Below are positions 61,701 to 64,000 of a stretch of 64,000 nucleotides of DNA, piece after piece (within the stretch, counting starts at the first letter, position 1; each line of letters starts with the position of its first letter). Below the pieces are notes generated by a model that was given only the letters and a program-made list of their open reading frames with translations, made no database searches and had not been told where the DNA came from. The stretch is from Adineta steineri (lineage: Eukaryota > Rotifera > Eurotatoria > Adinetida > Adinetidae): positions 164,144 through 228,143 of the forward strand of contig CAJNOI010000107.1 in NCBI GenBank assembly GCA_905250115.1, given 5' to 3'. A program made the position numbers and the translations under genes.

Positions 61701-62805
61701 GTTGAGTCAAATTCGATCGTATATCAATCAACAATTGTCTTATTTGCTTGCACTACTACAGATCCATTTTAAAATATTATCAAAACTTGAGTCATTATAA
61801 AAATATTCTACATACACATTTTTTACATACATAAATATCTTTCATTCTCTTAGTCAACCTTACAGACGTGACTATGAATTTCGTAATGATAAATATAAAA
61901 CTTACTAATTTCGCTTGTGCAGCTCCATTTGGATCTTTTAATTGAATAAGTGCTTGAAATTTATCTAACATTAAGAAATAAAAATCAAGATTTACATTAA
62001 GCAAGACCAAACGAAAAAATTTACATACCATTTTTTGTAAATGTGATTAATTTCAGTACTGTACCAAATTTACTAAAGATCTAAGAAATCCAAATAGTTA
62101 ATTTGTTTTAAACTCAATAGTTCTTATTATACCTGATGTAATACATCAATTGTAACAGGATATAACATATTCATAATACTAATACGTAGTACACAATTTT
62201 GTCCACCTTTTTGTGCTGTTTCATATAGATCTGTAGCTTGTGCTAATGCTGCATGTGCTTGTTGATTTGTACGATTTGATGGATCTGTTCGTAGTTCACC
62301 ATGATTAGAATATTGTGCAAAAACTTGTCGACCAGCAATCATAGTCGGCATAGATGTTAAATATTCTACCATTTGTTTAGCTGATTCAGTTGAATCAAAT
62401 TCAAGAAAAGCCTTTTAAAAGTTTAAATGAAATAAAATAAAATTTTAAATCATAGGATTTACTTGGGATTTTTTTCGTAAATTAAGAAAATTTGATACAC
62501 GACCAAATGGAAGACCAAGTTGTACAACTTCAAGTTCACTTGCTTCAATATTTCTTAAATGAACAACACGAGAAGGTAATGCTGGTTCGGAACGACTCTA
62601 AATAAATCGATTATTAATCTTTTCATTTAAGATTAAATCAATTCTACTTTTTTAGCAATATCAATTATTTGAGAACTCGAATTACCAATACCATCACCAT
62701 TTGCATCAAATTCATCGCCTGAAAATGTACGCTATATAACAAAAAGAAATTTGTTTATCTTTTTATTATTATTTATTTATATATATATAAGATCTATACC
62801 TTCAT
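58764..62805 (-). CDS. Polypyrimidine tract-binding protein, four RRMs
   Basis: Seventeen exons give 569 residues: 62800-62805, 62648-62731, 62463-62597, 62133-62411, 62029-62080, 61906-61964, 61061-61099, 60882-61005, 60766-60834, 60631-60708, 59893-60125, 59722-59755, 59542-59634, 59251-59348, 59078-59196, 58888-59026, 58764-58832. RRM1 (about 38-112) has [22 protein letters not shown]2 (about 147-222) has [20 protein letters not shown] and [17 protein letters not shown] Gly/Pro/His-rich linker leads to RRM3 (about 377-452; [27 protein letters not shown]). RRM4 (about 493-569) has [30 protein letters not shown] and [10 protein letters not shown]. These match the PTBP1/2/3 family of splicing repressors that bind CU-rich RNA. 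The first exon coding only MK lies in a 12-nt segment after a TTTTTTAG; that start is the least certain part. Confidence 0.95.
60126..60630. other. PTBP intron, 505 nt
   Basis: Intron before the Gly/Pro-rich linker exon; contains a short GGAA repeat near 60215-60232. Nothing else. Confidence 0.7.
61100..61905. other. PTBP intron, 806 nt
   Basis: The longest intron of this gene, inside RRM2; AT-rich with no recognised element. Confidence 0.7.
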
Positions 62806-63383
62806 ATTAATCTAAAAAATGGAAAATTTGCAATTTTTGAAATGAAATCTTTTTAATCATACATTACTTGAGCACAGACGCAAACACAAGTCTGTAAGCT
62901 CGTAGGACGATGTCGGATGAAACGTTTTGAAATGTTTCTATACTGTAATTAATAGTATTTTACTTCGTCCCAAACAAAACAAAATGATAGGATAGTGATA
63001 AAAAAAAGCAAACACCTATATTTTTATTAATCTTTATTCTTTGTTTACCAATAAAAATCGTTCATATGAAAAAAATGAACCAATGAAAAAATATTCGAAT
63101 TTATTATACTATATAAGAATTGATCTTAGCAAACATTGATTTATCCGATAAATTTATGTTTTCAATTCATAATTATTTATATTCTATATGACTAAGAAAT
63201 CTATCAAGATTCGTTGAATAATGTAACCAGTAAATGAATGAATGAGTCATCATAGTCGGAAGAACAGGAATGAAGAAAAAAAGATTAATTTTTTATTTTA
63301 AAGTATTATTTACTGTCCAGGACAGTATCATAAGAAGGAATTTTCCAAGTGAGTTCACGACATAGCTTCATTTTGCTATTCAA
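62806..63383. other. Divergent promoter region PTBP / NSFL1C
   Basis: About 580 bp between two divergent start codons. It should contain both promoters; no specific motif assigned. Confidence 0.5.
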
Positions 63384-64000
63384 ATGTCATCAGACGACAG
63401 AGATGAAATATTAAACAGATTTATTTCTGTCACACAATGCTCATATGATCAAGCAAGAGAATATTTGGAAAATGCAGAATGGAATGAACAAGTAGCTATG
63501 AATTTCTTTTTTGAAAGTGATGCTTCTAATTATCGAGAGCCCAGCCCTCCACCAATCACTAGATCACATCCTAAAGATAATTATCAAAATCTTCCTGGTT
63601 AGTATTAATTTAAATGTCATAATAATATAAAATATGAATATTCATCTTTTTTTTGACAATCAGACGCAGCAACTTTTTCAAGAACAAATGATTATGAATC
63701 AGATGATGATTTACTTCAAGCAGCTATTGAAGATAGTCTACGAATTAAACCACCTGAAACAACACCAAGTGTATTTCCAAAAAGAACTAATGAGTATAAA
63801 TCAATAATATCATCTAAAATCAATACTGTCAATAATTTCAAACATGATAGAGATGATTCTGATGATGAAGGTAATTGAATTATTTTCATTATAAATAGAT
63901 AATAAAGATATATGATGTCAATATTTACCAGATCAAGCTTTTTATGCTGGTGGTTCAGAACGAAGTGGTCAACAAATTATTGGACCACCTAAAACTCGAG
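63384..64000 (+). CDS. NSFL1C: NSFL1C / p47 cofactor of p97, 5' part
   Basis: Three exons are visible (63384-63597, 63664-63870, 63932 onward) and the gene runs off the right edge. Residues about 5-45 form a UBA-like domain (RDEILNRFISVTQCSYDQAREYLE, then AEWNEQVAMNFFFE). Exon 2 has an acidic, UIM-like stretch (SDDDLLQAAIEDSL). Exon 3 begins the block FYAGGSERSGQQIIGPPK, which is characteristic of p47 ahead of its SEP domain. The SEP and UBX domains should lie beyond the window. p47 recruits the AAA ATPase p97/VCP in membrane fusion and ubiquitin pathways. Confidence 0.93.

Overview
The window is animal nuclear DNA: AT-rich, with intron-rich genes whose short GT..AG introns (mostly about 45-60 nt) interrupt well-conserved metazoan proteins. 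It is most likely from a bdelloid rotifer, close to Rotaria or Adineta. Three things point there: an ADP-ribosyltransferase joined to an array of NHL repeats, several tracts of the TGTGGG/ACACCC repeat reported as the bdelloid telomere repeat, and a mix of intron-rich core genes with intronless accessory genes. The species assignment is inference.

Layout. 1-560 is the 5' end of an MFSD6-like transporter (-). About 7.3 kb of empty AT-rich DNA follows. At 7835-8239 (+) is a small two-exon neuropeptide precursor carrying three ANFW tetrapeptides between dibasic sites. A dead mariner transposase lies near 10 kb. 11.3-13.7 kb is a synaptotagmin-like gene (-). 15.8-16.6 kb is an orphan single-pass membrane protein (+). 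18.3-20.5 kb is an SLC16 monocarboxylate transporter (+), convergent with a peptide-type GPCR (-, 20.7-22.9 kb). ERGIC1 (-, 25.0-27.8 kb), a mitochondrial-type creatine kinase (-, 28.9-30.4 kb) and a secreted or membrane chitin-binding protein (-, 30.9-32.6 kb) follow.

The stretch from about 34 to 47 kb is different. It holds a small orphan secreted protein, an ABCC transporter fragment cut by an assembly gap, an intronless 26-residue-repeat Cys-rich secreted protein, an intronless GNAT acetyltransferase and the ART-NHL gene. They are interspersed with seven telomere-like G-rich/C-rich tracts, several arranged as inverted pairs that could fold back, plus a hAT-type MITE. I read it as an accessory island with a subtelomeric flavour.

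From 47.4 kb the window returns to conserved genes: complete CASK (-, 19 coding exons, kinase-L27-L27-PDZ-SH3-GuK), UBE2H (+), a PTBP-type splicing regulator (-, four RRMs) and the start of NSFL1C/p47 (+), which runs off the right edge.

Exon boundaries were derived by hand from splice signals and reading-frame continuity. For almost every multi-exon gene the exon lengths sum to an exact open frame with a family-typical protein length. Six genes have a TTTTAG-type acceptor 2-32 nt upstream of the first ATG with no visible upstream coding exon, as expected if a spliced leader is trans-spliced. The genes here are functionally unrelated and form no pathway; CASK, synaptotagmin, the GPCR and the neuropeptide precursor are all neuronal or secretory in their known families.
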